From Physcomitrium patens (taxonomy: Eukaryota > Streptophyta > Bryopsida > Funariales > Funariaceae): DNA of 64,000 bases. A program made the translations under genes and the position numbers. The stretch is from assembly GCF_000002425.4 (NCBI RefSeq), contig NC_037270.1, positions 8,413,649 through 8,477,648 on the forward strand. Reading direction: 5' to 3'. A model generated the notes under the pieces. It had not been told where the DNA came from, made no database searches, and saw nothing but the letters and a program-made list of their open reading frames with translations. The stretch's first letter is position 1; every line of letters starts with the position of its first letter. Below are positions 22,005-32,416 of the stretch, piece by piece.

Positions 22005-24221
22005 CTCTCGTGAGATGAAGGTGCCTTTGATGCGAGTTTTATTGGTACATTGGAGAATGGAAATATTATGTATAAGAAAGTTGATGATTTTAAAAGGAAA
22101 GAAAGAAAAAGATTATATAATATTGAAGGACAATTACGCAAGTTAGGTACATTGCAAGATGATGAGAGGATTTTGGGTGTTTATGAAGAAAATGGACTGG
22201 AAGATTCATTGGAATTGATTACATCTATTGGGTTAGGGGATAATGATAAGATTTTTGAGATTCATTCGAAAGAGGTTTATACCATGCTTGAATCTTTTCA
22301 AGCACCAGAAGTCACAGTAGAGACGAGATATAAAACGGCAGATAAGAAGGTAAAGCCTGTTGCCGGACCATTACCAGAGGATTCTAAAGAACAAATGGGA
22401 GAAGCATCAAAAGAAGCAAGTTTAAGAGATCCAATGAGTATTGGACATCAGTTTACTAAAGAGACTTTTGAAGAATTGAAGATTGGTTCTGATGGTTCTT
22501 TATTGCCGGAGGAAATTACTTTCTTCAAAAAGATGTTGACTAAACAAGGTAGATCGTTTGCCTTCGAATCTCATGAAATTGGGTGTGTGGATCCAAATAT
22601 TATAACACCTATGGTTATCTTCACTGTATCGCATGTACCTTGGAATCTAAGACCGATTCCAGTACCGAGGGCACATTTACCTAAATTAGTGGAACTATTG
22701 AAAGAAAAGATAAAGATGAAAATATTAGAACCTTCATTTGCGTCGTATTCTAGTCGATGGTTTACGGTACCTAAGAAGAATGGGTCACTACGGTTTATTC
22801 AAGATATATAGCCGGTGAATGCTGTAACTGTCAGGAATGCAGGAATTGGACCTATTGTAGATGGATTTGCTGAGGCGTTTGTTGGAAGGGCGATCTATTC
22901 AATGGGTGATTTGTATTCAGGTTATGATCAATTTCAACTTGCCGAAGGAAGTAGAGATATGACAACGATGAGGACACCGCTTGGATTGGTTAGAATGTGC
23001 ACTCTTCCTCAAGGCGCGACCAACTCAGTTGCGCATATGATGAATGGGATGAATAAGGTATTGAGAGATTTTATTTCGGAAAAGACTATGCCTTTTCTAG
23101 ATGATGTTCCTATAAAAGGGTGCAGAGAAGGAGACAAGGATGAAACTTTAGATACGAGGGGGTGTCGCAGATATGTTGTTGATCATATACAAGATTGTGA
23201 AAAGATTTTAACTTGGCTTGGAGAAGTTCATCTTACATTATCGGGTATGAAGTCCATATTTGGAGTACAAGAGGTTGTAATTGTTGGACATTTATGTGGA
23301 TCTTACGGAAGAAAACCAGATCCGACTAAAGTTGATGCAATTGGAAGGATGAAAGAGGATTGTGATTCTTTAACAGAGGTTCGCAGGTTTTTGAGTGCAT
23401 GTATATTTTATCGAATCTGGATCCCTCATTTTGCTCACATAGCGGAACCATTATATGAACTGTTACGCAAGGATTACCGATTTAAATGGGAAGAAAGGCA
23501 TATTCAGGCAATGCAAAGATTGAAGAAATTATTGATGTCACCTCCAATATTGAGGAAGGTTGATTATAAGTGCAATAGACCAGTGATTCTTACTGTAGAC
23601 GCTAGTCCATTTGCCGTTGGATGGGCTGTGGGTCAAGATGATTCAAATGGGAGTAGATTTGCAGTTCGATTTGGGGCTAAAGTTTTAAGTATTCGTCAGC
23701 GTGCATATTCGCAAGTCAAAAGAGAACTTTGGGGAGTCGTTTCGGCTATGAAAGCTGAAAAAGACTATTTGATTGGGGCAGTAGTAGTAATTGAAACAGA
23801 TTACTTGCCATTGCTTGGAATGATTATTAACTGTTCAACGCCAGATATTGCAATGTTGAGATGGATTGCTTATATTAAGTCACAAAATCCAGAATTTAAG
23901 CATATCACTGGAAAGGACAATTTAGTAGCAGACATGCTATCTCGAGCAAGATACGAGAGGGAGGACGAAATGGTTGAAGACATTGATGATGTCAGATTGA
24001 AATTCTATTCAATATCAAATCTCAACAGAGAAGACAAGCTATTTCTTGAAGAAGCTTATGAAGGAGAATTATGGGATATTGGTCATTATTTGAATACCTT
24101 GTCTAAGCAGGAGAATTGGTCTACAGAAAAATTCAAACAAATAAGAAAAAAAGCATATGGATTTTTACTTCGAGATGGATTCTTATGGAAGAGACCGAAG
24201 AAAGGAATTGGGATGCCACAA
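22005..24221 (+). pseudogene. reverse transcriptase and RNase H of copy 2a
   Basis: After a TGA at 22011-22013 the frame reads 'DEGAFDASFIGTLENG'. A roughly 250-residue linker follows ('ERILGVYEENGLEDSLEL', 'KVKPVAGPLPEDSK'), then RT: 'LEPSFASYSSRWFTVPKKNG', 'RFIQDI', a TAG at 22809-22811, 'VNAVTVRNAGIGPIVD', 'MGDLYSGYDQFQLAEGSRD', 'LPQGATNS'. The catalytic box is FLDD (23094-23105), a variant of YxDD. RNase H follows with 'ILTVDASPFAVGWAVGQDD', 'QVKRELWGVVSAMKAEKDYL', 'ETDYLPLLGM' and 'VADMLSRARYE'. All core catalytic aspartates I can place are kept. Confidence 0.92.
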
Positions 24222-25448
24222 TGAGTGATAGGCAAAAGGGAAGAAAAACTAAAATTATTAAAGGAGTTTCATGATAGTTTATGGGCAGGGCATAGAGGAA
24301 TCTAGGCTACTTTTGCTAAACTCAAGGAATGATATTGGTGGAAAAATATGTATCGAGATGTGCTCTCATTTGTAGAGTCATGTGAAATCTGTCAATCATA
24401 TTCTAATATCCGACATCGAGATGGTCTTTATCCTACGTATCCTCTGACTATTCATTTTAAATGGGTTGTTGATTTGGTTATTATGTCGGTTGGGTTATGG
24501 CAGATGAGATATTTGGTTTTAGCTCGTGAAGATTTATCAAATTAAGTAGAAGGAAGAGCATTGAGGACAAAATCTATAGAGGGGATTTGTAGGTTTTTGC
24601 TTGAAGATGTCATTTGCCGTTACGGGTGCGTAGGAAAAATCACTGCAGATCGTGGAGAATTAAATGCACAAGAAGCTCGTAAGTTCTTTGAAAGATGTAG
24701 AGTTAAACTATCACTGACTACTGCTTATAATCCGGAAGGGAATACAAAAAGCGAACGCGGTCACCCGCCGATTGTGAAAGCATTGGTTAAAGCTTGTAAT
24801 GGGAAGGTTAAAGAGTGGCCACGGCTTTTGTCATTTGCATTATGGGCTGATCGAACAACACATAGTTCGGTGACAGGATATATGCCTGTAGAACTTATGA
24901 CAGGTCAAAAACCAATTATGTTGATTGAAGAAAAGGTACTTACTTGGAGTATGCTACCATGGGAAGATGGATTGACAAGAGAAGAACTTTTGGCTATTAG
25001 GATTCGACAATTGGAGCAAAGAACGGAAGATGTCCAGATAGCATTGGAAAGGTTTAAAAGAGCAAGGTTACAAAACAAGGCGCGATTCGATAAGCAACAT
25101 CGATTGAGACCAAAAGCAATCGAGGAAGGTGACTGGGTACTTGTTTATGACAATAGTCTGGATAATCAACATAGTACTTTGCGGAAATTTTCAAAACGTT
25201 GGTTTGGACCATATGTTGTAACAACTGTTCATGATAATGCGACTTACTCATTACGGGAGTTAGATGGTACAAAATTGAAAATACCAATTGCAGGGAAGCG
25301 AGTAAAAATATTTAAACGAAGACACGCGGAGATGAATATGGAAGACCTTAATGAAGGTACAGAGATTTCGCAGCAAGAAGGTGAAAGTGATATGGATAAT
25401 GAAGGTGACGACGACGAACTGGACAAAGACGTAGGGCATATATTCTGA
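24222..25448 (+). pseudogene. integrase of copy 2a
   Basis: Stops at 24222 (TGA), 24303 (TAG), 24330 (TGA) and 24543 (TAA) break the N-terminal half. The HHCC site is intact: histidines at 24270 and 24291, cysteines at 24381 and 24390. The catalytic triad is also intact: D at 24471 ('HFKWVVDLV'), D at 24648 ('ITADRGEL') and E at 24753 ('NTKSERGHPP'), the last two 35 residues apart. The tail has 'WVLVYDNSLDNQHSTLRKFS' and a GPY-type 'KRWFGPYVVTTVHDNATYSL', then an acidic end (DMDNEGDDDELDKDVGHIF) before a final TGA at 25446-25448. No chromodomain. Confidence 0.92.
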
Positions 25449-25498
25449 ATCAAACAGCAATTGGGTAAATTGGTGCATACCGGAGGATGCACAGGTTC

Positions 25499-25510
25499 AG
25501 AGGGGGTGGA
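25499..25510 (+). promoter_or_regulatory. polypurine tract of copy 2a
   Basis: AGAGGGGGTGGA ends exactly where the 3' LTR begins with TGTCGTG. It is the expected plus-strand primer site. Confidence 0.85.
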
Positions 25511-26843
25511 TGTCGTGTTGTAACACGATTATACAATGAAAATAAAAAGAAAGGAGAATTTTATTAATATTCAGTTACCTTGAATATTGGGAGCATCGAC
25601 CAACTCCAGTACAAATACTGAGTGGTCAAGTTCAGTCACTCCGTTACAGTCAGCCGGGGCATACTGAAATGCTCCATTCGATCCCAATAACGGGAGTCAG
25701 CATGAAGAGAAGGACCAATTCACAAGATGGATTCGAGGAGCCAATTGGATCCAATTTCGATAATCCAATCCGGGTCCTCTTATCCAATATGAGACCTGAA
25801 TTGGCCGGTCAACCCAGTGCAGTCTAATTACAGGAAATCCAGATCTTATTACGGGTCTTAGCCAATCTGACGCGAGGACCAATTTGACCCAATTACGGGA
25901 ACATCCAGGTTACTACGGGCATCTTTCCCAATATAGGACCTGAATTGGTCGGGCGACTCAATGTGGTCCCGATTACGGGGTTCGATTCTGTTTCAGACTG
26001 TCCTGTTCTCTGTGCCGTCTCAGGGAACGTTGTTTTCGGTAAATGGATTTCTTAAAGGCAAAAACGGAGGAGAAAGCTTGACGGCGAGAGCCAATTTCGG
26101 ATTCAAGCTTGAGGTGGGAGCCAATTCTGAATCTAAGACGGAAGATTGAAGAAATTCAGAAGATAAGGTTAGGTGGGATATAGTTTTGGGGGTGGTTTTT
26201 TTTTTGAGGGGAATCGGGGGGGGAGCGAGTTTTCAAGCTTTTGCAAGGTTACCAGTTCGGTTTTTCATTGGAGGTTTTTGGAAGATCAGAAGAATTAGAG
26301 AGAGGAGCTTTATGCTTTGGGTCGGGGAAGGAAAAACATAGAATTTGGATTTTTCTTCTTCGTAGAGTTTTGGGGAAGACTGAGGCAATCGCTGCTGAAG
26401 TCAGTGTTGTAATGGTGAATCGGGATTTTTAAATGAAGTGGGTTTGAATACTCTTGACTGTTTTGTGAAATCGAGTTACGTCTATGATTGAAGGATTAAA
26501 AGGGTGTCTATAGGATTGAGTATGCGGAGTGAATGAAATTTATTGGGTTAATCTAACAAGACAGTCAGTGGATACAAGATCGTAAGTACAAAGCAGTATT
26601 GAAGGTTAACAGTTTGGGTTGTACGGGGTTCTCTGTAACGTCTAGAGACCTACCGGCTGGGGCAAAAAGGACTTCGACAAGCAGTTGAAGAGCACCCGTA
26701 TAGATTTACGGTACATTGTTGCAGTCGTTTATATTCCAGCAGTCAAAAACTGATAGATTGCTTGACTATCGGTGAATCTCCATACTACCTTCTACAGCCA
26801 GTCGCCCGGCGCATTCTCGAGCAGGAAAGCACGTAATACGACA
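25511..26843 (+). repeat. 3' LTR of copy 2a
   Basis: 1,333 bp, TGTCGTGTTGTAACACG...ACGTAATACGACA. It shares 'gtcccgattacgggg' and related variants with the solo LTRs at 11932-13209 and 33436-34661 rather than with the 5' LTR. Near its start it has the inverted repeat TCGTGTTgtAACACGA. Confidence 0.93.
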
Positions 26844-27554
26844 GCGGGAGCCAATTTCGGATCCAAGACGGAAGATTGAAGGAATTCAAGAGGATAAGGT
26901 TAGGGGGAGAATAAGTTTGAAGGGGAATCGGGGGAGCGGGCAGAAAGCTTTTGCAAGGTTACTAGTTCGGTTTTCATTGGAGGTTTTTTGAAGATCAAGG
27001 GGATTAGAGAGGGGAGCTTCATGCTTCGAGTCGGTGAAGGAAAGACATAGAATTTGGATTTTTCTTCTTCGTAGAATTTTGGGAAGACTGAGGCAATCGT
27101 TGCTGAAGTCAGTATTGTAATGGTGAATCGGGATTTTTAAATGAAGTGGGTTTGAATACTCTTGACTGTTTTGTGAAATCGAGTCACGTCTGTGATTGAA
27201 GGATTAAAAGGGTGTCTATAGGATTGAGTATGGGGAGTGAATGAAATTTATTGGGTTAATCTAACAAGACAGTCAGTGGATACAAGATCGTAAGTACAAA
27301 GCGGTATTGAAGATTAACAGTTTGGGTTGTTCGGGGTTCTCTGTAACGTCTAGAGACCTACCGGCTGGGGCAAAAAGGACTTCGACAAGCAGTCGAAGAG
27401 CATCCGTATAGAATTACGGTACATTGTTGCAGTCGTTTATATTCCGACAGTCAAAATTGATAGACTGCTTGACTATCGGCGAATCTCCATACTACCTTCT
27501 ACAGCCAGACGCCCGGCGCGTTCTCGAGTAGGAAAGCACGTAATACGACAACGG

Positions 27555-28765
27555 TCCCTATTGTAGCTGGACAAACTCGTTTTCCGACATATTATCTTCT
27601 TTCACAGCCATACTCCTCATCTTATGATTGCGTCATTTCTTTGGACAATGTTGAGCAGTGTGCTTTGGTTCTCCACAATATAAACATAATCCTTCTTGAC
27701 AACGACGAGTCTTTTCTTGCTCAGTAAGAGGTTTGAAACGTACTATATCAATTTCCATATCCTCTACTTCCGAATGTATGTATTGAAGAGATATTGGTGT
27801 TGCCATTGAATTATAGTAACGTTGAGGTCCACTTGTATGGTTCTCAGATCGAAATTCAAAAAGGCGATTGTCGCACTTCACAGCAAAGTCAATTGGTTGA
27901 CTCAATGTTTGAGGATCAGGTAAGTTGAGCATTAATTTTTTTTACCTCATATTATAATCCGTAGAGAAATTGGCTAATAAGTGCAGCATCATCCCACTTG
28001 ATATCAGTTGCAAGTTGTCAAAATTGTGAAGCATATAACATTACTGATCGATTGCCTTGTCGTAAAATACGGATCTTATTGGTTGCAACATGAATTACAT
28101 CATATTCTCCATACATGGATCGAAACTCGACCAAAAAAGCCTCTACATTATCCAATATTGGATCTCGTCCTTCAAGAAAAGATGAAAACCACGAGAGTGC
28201 TGAACTTGAAAGAAGCGTACCAATGAATCTAACTTGTGATCTTGGAGTTGGATAGCTTTGGGGTTGAAGTTCAATCACAAGTTGCACTTGATTGATAAAT
28301 CCTCGAAACTTGGATCTGGTGCCATCAAACTTCTCGGGTAGGGCAAATCTTGGTTCTCTAACATTTGAAGGGCGTTCCACGATAGGAGAAAGGACATGGT
28401 TTGGTGCAGATGTTGAAGCAGCTCCAACCATTTCTATATCTTCACTTCCTGCTAATCTTGTTGCTCCTTGTGGTGGTAAATTGAGTTGATGCATTGTAAG
28501 CATTAACTCCCTCAATTGCTCTTGTATTTGTGCCATTGTACTCTTCATTTTAAGAAGTTCTGCCATGATAACACTTAGAAGAGAGAAGATGTCTAATATC
28601 GCTCAAGACAAATAGAAGAGAGGACTTGCGGACAAAGAAAATACTAAAGACAATATCAGTTTAGAAGAGGGTAATCCGCAACTTCTAATACGCTTATATC
28701 TTATCAAGAAAAAGGGGTAATCCACTCTTAATCAAGATTAGACAAAGCTCTGATATTGTAGGTGT
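27555..28765 (-). pseudogene. gag and leader of copy 1a
   Basis: The minus-strand frame 28566-28018 starts MAELLKMKSTMAQIQEQLRELM and contains 'PRFALPEKFDGTRSKFRGFI' and 'ALSWFSSFLEG', a typical gypsy gag capsid. A frame break near 28015 separates it from 27932-27633, which ends in the knuckle CLYCGEPKHTAQHC followed by PKK. A short stretch then leads to the LTR-A insertion at 27550. The leader between 28567 and the PBS has no ORF. Copy 1b lacks most of this gag. Confidence 0.9.
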
Positions 28766-28776
28766 ACTCTTGTCAA
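28766..28776 (-). promoter_or_regulatory. self-priming binding site of copy 1a
   Basis: Minus strand TTGACAAGAGT, starting 2 nt after the 5' LTR. It is perfectly complementary to ACTCTTGTCAA (minus strand of 28954-28964), which lies about 31 nt after the start of the LTR TATATATA, where transcription should begin. In Tf1 of fission yeast the first 11 nt of the mRNA pair with the PBS in this way. Copy 1d keeps the identical site at 58652-58662 with the same 2-nt gap. Confidence 0.75.
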
Positions 28777-28778
28777 TC

Positions 28779-29339
28779 TGTCAAGGACAAGAACTCGATG
28801 AAAAAACAATTCAGACAAGTGAGCCTTCATTCAAAGAGAGGTAAAAAAATATATATAAACAAGTATATATATTGAAAGAGAAACTGGAATGGCTATTGCC
28901 AAAAGACAAGAAAACTAGAGACCCTTGAAACTAGACTAGAAGCAAGAAAGGAGTTGACAAGAGTGAAGAAGCCTTCACTCTTGTCTCTATATATACTATC
29001 TAACTAGAAGCTACGTGGCGACGTTCTATAGGACCTCCAATATGTGTTGACTTTGTAGGACACGTGCCTTGACTTACAAGGTAAGTTTTTCTACGTATGG
29101 GCCACATAGTTAGCTTGATCTTCAAGCTAACAACATGTGTGGCACATGGCCAACTTGTTGACAACGTTTCTAATCCAAAAAGTCAATTAAAGACACCTAT
29201 GAAGTCAAAGCAGCGTCTAAGGAGCTTCTAAGAAGCTTCTATATTAAATATTATAGAATTAACTTACTTTTACCTACTTTTACTTACTTCTACCTATTTA
29301 TATATGTAATTATTAGCTTACATGATTATGGCCGTGACA
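28779..29339 (-). repeat. 5' LTR of copy 1a
   Basis: 561 bp, uninterrupted, TGTCAAGG...GGCCGTGACA on the plus strand. It is flanked outside by ATAGG (29340-29344), the duplicate of 11681-11685. It is the best reference for the family 1 LTR. Confidence 0.95.
28956..28995 (-). promoter_or_regulatory. TATA box and 13-bp hairpin at the transcript start
   Basis: On the minus strand TATATATA (28988-28995) is followed by a perfect inverted repeat: GACAAGAGTGAAG (28973-28985), loop GCTT, CTTCACTCTTGTC (28956-28968). The likely start site (around 28964) lies in the second arm, so the mRNA would begin with the sequence complementary to the PBS. The element is recognisable in the other family 1 LTRs in the window that retain this region. 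Confidence 0.7.
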
Positions 29340-30877
29340 ATAGGAGGAGGTGGAGCTTGTCTTCTTTTTGGCATATCTATTGTCTTGTATGGTTCAAGAA
29401 GAGACATGTGAAATACTGGATGGATTTTCATTGGTTACGATAAGTATAAATAATATGCAACTGAATTGATTTTCATTGACTATGATAAGTATGAACGATA
29501 TGCAACTAGATTGATTTGTGCATAAATAAAAAATGATCCAAGTCTTTGATAGTCCAACTTGTCACAAGGATGAGTGGTCTTGATATTACCACGAAGTAAT
29601 TATACCTTGTCACCCATATAGAATGGTAGTTGTTCCTTTCGATAGACATCTACATTGATCTTTTGTTGTTCTTAAGCTTCTTTTAAGTGCACCTTCATCG
29701 TGTAACTGAGACAAATGATTTGCCAAATCTTTTGTCACAAGATTATTAGCTTTTGAAAAGCCAAAAGTATCAAGTCATGGATTACAACCATAATTGGCAA
29801 AAAAAGGTGTTTGTTTTATAGAAGAATGTACCATATTATTATAAGCAAGCTTTGTTGATGGCAAAAGAGTTGTCCAATCATCTTATTAGTAGTTGATGGT
29901 ACATTTTAAATATTGCTCCAAAACTTAATTAACACACTCCGTTTGTCCATCAATTTGAGGGTGGAATGTCGATGATAGTTTTATATCCACTTTTAGAATC
30001 TTGAAAAGAGTCAACTAAAATCTTGATACAAACTGAGTTCTCATATCTAATATAATATCCTTAGATAATCCATGATAGCGATAGATATTGTTAAGAACTT
30101 AGTTATTTCTTCACCTGTGATAGATTTTGTACATGATACAAAATGTGTCATCTTGGTAAAACGATCTACTATCACGAATATAGAGTGATAAGAACCTCAG
30201 ATTGAAAGATCCGTGATGAAATCCATAGAAACAAAAGACCATGGTTGTTCTGGAATAGGTAACGGCTGAAGAAGTTCGTAAGGTTGATCACGAGGAGTTT
30301 TTGATCTTGAGCAAACATCACAAGATTGAACAAAAACTTTGACTACCTTTCACATTTGTAGCCACCAAAAATCCCTGAATATTAGTTCCAAAGTTATATT
30401 GTACCCAAAATGTCCTGCTACTAGAAAGTCATGATGAGCTTGAAAAACAGGTAACTAAGCTTCACCTTCTAGAACATATAGGCGTCCTTCAAAATATAGT
30501 AGATTGTCCTTCAATTCAAACTTAGAAATATCATAATACTTTGAAGAGTTTCTCTTAATATCACAAATAAGAGGATCAGAAGACATAGTTGATTGAACTT
30601 ACTTAATGAAAGTTGAATCAATAGTTAGTGTTGATTTCATTGCTCAAAGATGAAGATGCTTTGGCTTCAAGAGAATTATCCGTTGTCCATCAAAAGTAAC
30701 ATTTTCTTCCTTTAGTGCAAGGTAAGATCATCTAAAAAGTATATCTAACAAAATTTGTTGTTTTCTCAATCGATAAGTGATCTTGAATTTGAATCTTGAT
30801 AAAGACATACTCCAACAGGCTTGGTGATGATTCAAAACACGTATTGACATAAAATATTCTAAGTTCTTATGATCCGT
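29340..30877 (-). pseudogene. copy 1b integrase relic
   Basis: Continuation of 1b after the copy 1a insertion, including the ATAGG duplicate. The proline-rich linker at 29345-29360 is followed by the GPY tail, core and zinc region, collinear with 14290-15780 of copy 1a but with many stops. A small internal duplication of 'gattttcattgactatgataagtat' is visible at about 29425-29495. It ends at the CCGT target of a solo LTR-B, inside RNase H. Confidence 0.85.
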
Positions 30878-32416
30878 TGTCATAATACGTGAAGTCTAGC
30901 TTGAAAATGCTCCAGGCACTTGGCTATAAAAGGTAGAATGGAAATTGTGACAAAAAAATCCTAACTCTAATAGAATACTAACTAAACTCTAATTAGACCA
31001 TAACAATGCTAAATAAGCTTTAATCAAATTCAAAGAAACTTCAAAGGAATTATAAAGAAATAATAAGAAATCTTAAAGAAATATTAAAATAATCAAAAAT
31101 ATATTTCAAATACATCTCAATTCAATCTTAATTTAATTCTAGTTAAAATCCTATTGGACTTCATTCAAACTTTAGGCCAAAAACTAACTAAATCTTGAAT
31201 CCTAAATAACTCAAATAAAACCTTAAATTCTAAATCAAATCCTAACCAAATCTTCAATCCTAAATCAAATCCTAACCAAATCCTAATCAAATCCTAAATC
31301 CTAAATCAAATCCTAACCAAATCCTAAATCAAATCCTAAATCCTAAATCCTAAATCCTAAATCAAACCCTAATAATTCATACAATAAATTTATACCTCAA
31401 TTATAAATAAATGAACTGTTGATCTTAACTCAAAATTTGCATGATTTTTAATAATTAAGTTGAAAAAAAGTACAAAAAAATTTGAAAAGGATCGAAATTA
31501 TTAAGTAGACGATAACCTCAAAAATTAACTCACTAATTGATCAGCTTCATTGATCTTAATGCCAATCTTTCAGACCCAATATCTCTTCTTTTCATCATTC
31601 GATTAATCTCAAAATTCTTATATATATATAGGAAAACAAGTCTACTATCTTCACATATAGATTTTACTTCAATCCAACTAGTAGATCAAGAAATCTTAAA
31701 AACCCTCACTGGACCTAAAATTCTACTTTCTGAGATCTTGATCCACTTAAACCTTAATAACCTTCAATTCAACCATTAGAACAAGCTAAGATTCACAACA
31801 AATATTAAGCACAACTTTGACCATTAACCCACAAAATTTCACTAGTAGATCTGTTACAAAACTCTTGAAATTACTAAAAATATTAATCCTATTTTATTTT
31901 ATAAAATCCAAGTCATCTAAAAACAAACTTGACTTTGTAAAGCTCTTACAAAGTCATAACAAATCTAAATCATCCAAAACCAATGCTCAAATAAATCCTA
32001 TCTAGTTTGCTATCAAATTCCACTCTTTGATCTACAAAAGAATCCCAAAGTCATTGTCAAGACTCAGTTTTGTGCCTCAGGGTCTGATTTCGACCCTGGT
32101 TCATAATTGGCCCTCTTTAAGTATCAATATCTAGTTTTTCTAAGTAAATTTTGCTAGAATTTACTCTTAATTTCCTTGTAAACATGCTTATAACATTTAT
32201 TTTTTCAATCTACTTTGATTTGCCTTGTTTATGGTCCTATAAAGTAAGTAGAAGTTACCTTTCTAAAAAGGCAGCATTGGTACCTTTTAGTTTTACTACC
32301 CTTTTAACTATTAACTATATTTCTAAGATAATTTGCTCTAATACTTTGAACTAAGATCTCCTACATTATAATAATTTCTATACTCTTTCACCTATTAGTC
32401 ATATTACATCACTACA
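30878..32416 (-). mobile_element. family 2 solo LTR, subtype B
   Basis: A 1,539-bp LTR inserted where copy 1a reads 'gatccgtatacacgg'. The left target copy is CCGT (30874-30877) and the right is TCGT (32417-32420), differing by one C-to-T change. Ends are TGTCATAATACG and ACATCACTACA, for ACATCACGACA. The centre (31140-31380) is a dense run of AAATCCTAA units. Confidence 0.9.

Larger units (their letters stand above)
18217..26843 (+). mobile_element. copy 2a, complete family 2 gypsy element
   Basis: An 8,627-bp plus-strand element with LTRs at 18217-19528 and 25511-26843, a PBS at 19533, gag-pol at 19675-25448 and a PPT at 25499-25510. It has a perfect 4-bp duplication GCGG (18213-18216 and 26844-26847). 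It is the innermost layer of the nest. Gene order is gag with zinc knuckle, protease, RT, RNase H, integrase, with no chromodomain. Seven stops and one frameshift break the frame, yet all catalytic motifs checked are present. The two LTRs belong to different sub-subtypes (see findings). Confidence 0.95.
17575..27550 (+). mobile_element. solo LTR-A interrupting copy 1a, itself split
   Basis: The outer parts, 17575-18216 and 26848-27550, make one full LTR of about 1,345 bp with TGTCGTGTTG and TAATACGACA ends. Perfect 4-bp duplication ACGG (17571-17574 and 27551-27554). It sits between the gag and protease of copy 1a. The left part ends in two and a bit copies of a roughly 31-bp unit ('ctctgacggcgagagccaa'). 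The complete copy 2a is inserted there. Confidence 0.93.
11686..29339 (-). mobile_element. copy 1a, complete chromovirus with nested insertions
   Basis: Minus-strand Ty3/gypsy chromovirus bounded by LTRs at 28779-29339 (5') and 11686-13528 (3'). The perfect 5-bp duplication ATAGG flanks it at 11681-11685 and 29340-29344. After removing nested insertions and their duplications the element is about 6.4 kb: two 561-bp LTRs and a 5.27-kb interior. Order on the minus strand is self-priming site, gag, protease, RT, RNase H, integrase with GPY motif, chromodomain, roughly 550-bp 3' region, PPT. Hand comparison of the two LTRs gives roughly 20 differences in 561, mostly transitions. It carries several stops and is presumably inactive. 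Confidence 0.93.

Noticed and set aside
21960-22015. Programmed -1 frameshift between protease and RT of copy 2a
   Set aside because: There is no clear slippery heptamer, and the position after protease is unusual. The other frame continues the same protein at once, which fits a lost base.
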